Source of the DNA: Hoeflea sp.
Lineage (GTDB): Bacteria; Pseudomonadota; Alphaproteobacteria; Rhizobiales; Rhizobiaceae
Direction of reading: 5' to 3'
DNA length: 64,000 nucleotides
Assembly: GCF_030682515.1 (NCBI RefSeq)
Contig: NZ_JAUXOD010000051.1
Location: 1 to 64,000 of the forward strand
Part shown: positions 63,158-64,000 of the stretch, one piece after another
How the letters are laid out: each line of letters opens with the position of its first letter
How positions within the stretch are numbered: the stretch's first letter is position 1
Position numbers and translations under genes: made by a program
The notes under the pieces: generated by a model
The model's database searches: none
Told to the model about the DNA's origin: nothing
The model's input: only the letters and a program-made list of their open reading frames with translations

Positions 63158-63745
63158 TTACAGACCGAGGATCGGCGGAACGCCGATAAGCCACTGGTGC
63201 AGGAACAGGAGGAACAGCACGTAGAGCACCAGCCCGCCTGCGACCGAGATGATGTCCCATTTGACCGATCCGGCAACGGGATTGCGGGTGATGCCAGCCT
63301 GCAGCCGCTTCTTTTCGGAAATCCGGTCGACGACGGCCCAGGCCAGGAACCCGCCGAACAGCAGGAACGAGGCCAGGTCGCCATTGACCAGGAGATGGGC
63401 CAGCGCCCAGATCTTGACGGCCAGCAGCATCGGGTGCTTGACAGCGGCCTTGATGCGGCCAGCCGGCACCTGGGAGGCAACCAGCAGGATCATGACCGGA
63501 ATCATGAGCAGCGCCACGACATGGCTCATCCAGACAGGCGCCGCCCAGAACACAACCGGATCCTGGCGCGCAATCCCGTAGCCCCAGACCAGAATCACGA
63601 AACCGGCGATCGACAGAAGCGAATAGATCCCCTTCCAGGCATTCAACCCGCGGGCGTCGATTTGCGCCTGCCGGAAGTCGGGCGCAACGATCCGGACCGA
63701 GTGCACTCCCAGAAACAACACCAGTCCGAGTATCAGCCAGATCAT
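63158..63745 (-). CDS. NnrU family protein
   Basis: A 195-residue integral membrane protein with about five to six helices, matching NnrU, first described beside denitrification genes in Rhodobacter and related to methyltransferase-like membrane enzymes. It has GIARQDPVVFWAAPVWMSHVVALLMIP-type helices and an R-H-P motif (VKHPMLLAVKIWALAHLLVNGDLA). No nitrite/nitric oxide reductase genes are nearby, so its role here is unclear. Start at 63745. Confidence 0.9.
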   Translation of the reverse strand: MIWLILGLVLFLGVHSVRIVAPDFRQAQIDARGLNAWKGIYSLLSIAGFVILVWGYGIARQDPVVFWAAPVWMSHVVALLMIPVMILLVASQVPAGRIKAAVKHPMLLAVKIWALAHLLVNGDLASFLLFGGFLAWAVVDRISEKKRLQAGITRNPVAGSVKWDIISVAGGLVLYVLFLLFLHQWLIGVPPILGL

Positions 63746-63922
63746 ACGTCACGTCTCCTTGATGGCGTCCGGGCAGCTCCCGTCCGCATGGTTCTGCGAC
63801 CATAGCCCGGACCAAACCGGATGAGAAGCAGCACTTCCCAGCAATTGTCCCGGGACGGGGCTGGCCGATCAAGGCCGAATGGCCAGATCTCATGGCCGGG
63901 CCGCGACTGGCCAAGGACGACC

Positions 63923-64000
63923 ATGGCGGGCGCGCGGACGGGCGACGCCGTTCCGGACCAGCGGCTCACGATCGAACCGAGGGTGGAGCGGTGCGGTCGA
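63923..64000 (+). CDS. Start of an unidentified gene running off the right edge
   Basis: An ATG at 63923 with AAGGA 5 nt upstream opens a frame of 26 codons with no stop before the window ends. The first residues (AGARTGDAVPDQRLTIEPR) are not recognisable. Divergent from nnrU. The strong ribosome site is the main support. Confidence 0.4.
   Translation, partial: MAGARTGDAVPDQRLTIEPRVERCGR

Noticed and set aside
63742-63969. Minus-strand 75-codon frame upstream of nnrU
   Set aside because: No ribosome site, no recognisable content, and it overlaps the more plausible rightward start at 63923.

Overview
The window is a high-GC (roughly two-thirds G+C by eye) stretch of alphaproteobacterial chromosome. 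The gene set points to the Hyphomicrobiales/Rhizobiales, in or near the Rhizobiaceae/Phyllobacteriaceae. The pointers are a split b/b' ATP synthase Fo operon, an IalB-family protein, an HPE1-like domain protein, a DUF6101 protein, an HWE-family histidine kinase, and a GTTC-N7-GTTC LexA box of the alphaproteobacterial type. Assignment to a genus is inference. No rRNA, tRNA, CRISPR array, phage or insertion-sequence transposase was recognised, and almost all of the window is ordinary core chromosome.

Left part (1-23.2 kb): the 5' part of a cytochrome c oxidase operon (coxB-ctaD, leftward) faces an IalB-like secreted protein. Next come tldD, a DUF302 protein behind a perfect palindrome, a polysaccharide deacetylase, pdxH, a surface lipoprotein, a DnaJ-like protein, fabI, a histidine phosphatase and a GFA-like zinc protein. 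aroC is followed by a RibB whose RibA half has lost its zinc cysteines, and 10 nt later by a class D beta-lactamase. A leftward pair (PuuD-like amidotransferase, YcaQ-like glycosylase) is followed by HDAC-like deacetylase, xseB, pirin, dxs, a small secreted protein, tlyA and an RlmD-like RNA methyltransferase.

Repeat cluster (23.2-24.6 kb): two intergenic regions flank an apparently C-terminally shortened lipoprotein aminopeptidase. They carry a 20-bp tandem repeat, a compound palindrome with covarying sub-hairpins, a 24-bp tandem repeat, and a perfect 40-bp inverted repeat whose arms have G-quadruplex potential.

Middle (24.6-39.4 kb): a beta-oxidation pair (enoyl-CoA hydratase, acyl-CoA dehydrogenase) lies behind a LiuR-like operator. 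Then come a tautomerase, a GGDEF protein with a degenerate signature, a Sua5/TsaC protein, an orphan TadG-like vWA protein, an FAD-linked oxidase, a DUF6101 protein, ubiA, a short BLUF photoreceptor, purD, an HPE1-like exported protein and an HWE histidine kinase.

Right part (39.4-64 kb): glyS and glyQ are separated by a DUF2207-LemA pair and a rightward PAS-PAS-GGDEF gene, and glyS carries a low-GC in-frame segment. S49 peptidase, TrmN6-like methyltransferase and DUF2007 genes follow. Then come a polyprenyl diphosphate synthase, a TPR lipoprotein-like exported protein, ispE, a LexA-box-preceded radical SAM gene, rnhB, the complete Fo ATP synthase operon with promoter and terminator, a SleB-like cell-wall hydrolase, der, a YfgM-like protein, nnrU, and the first codons of one more gene.

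Functional themes are respiration (cox, Fo, ubiA, long-chain prenyl synthase), isoprenoids (dxs, ispE), translation (glyQ, glyS, tlyA, RlmD-like, TsaC, Der, TrmN6-like), envelope, and light/c-di-GMP/two-component signalling (BLUF, two GGDEF proteins, HWE kinase). No single large undescribed system is evident. The most interesting items are the repeat cluster, the glyS segment, the predicted LexA control of a SplB-like radical SAM gene, and several unassigned palindromic operators.
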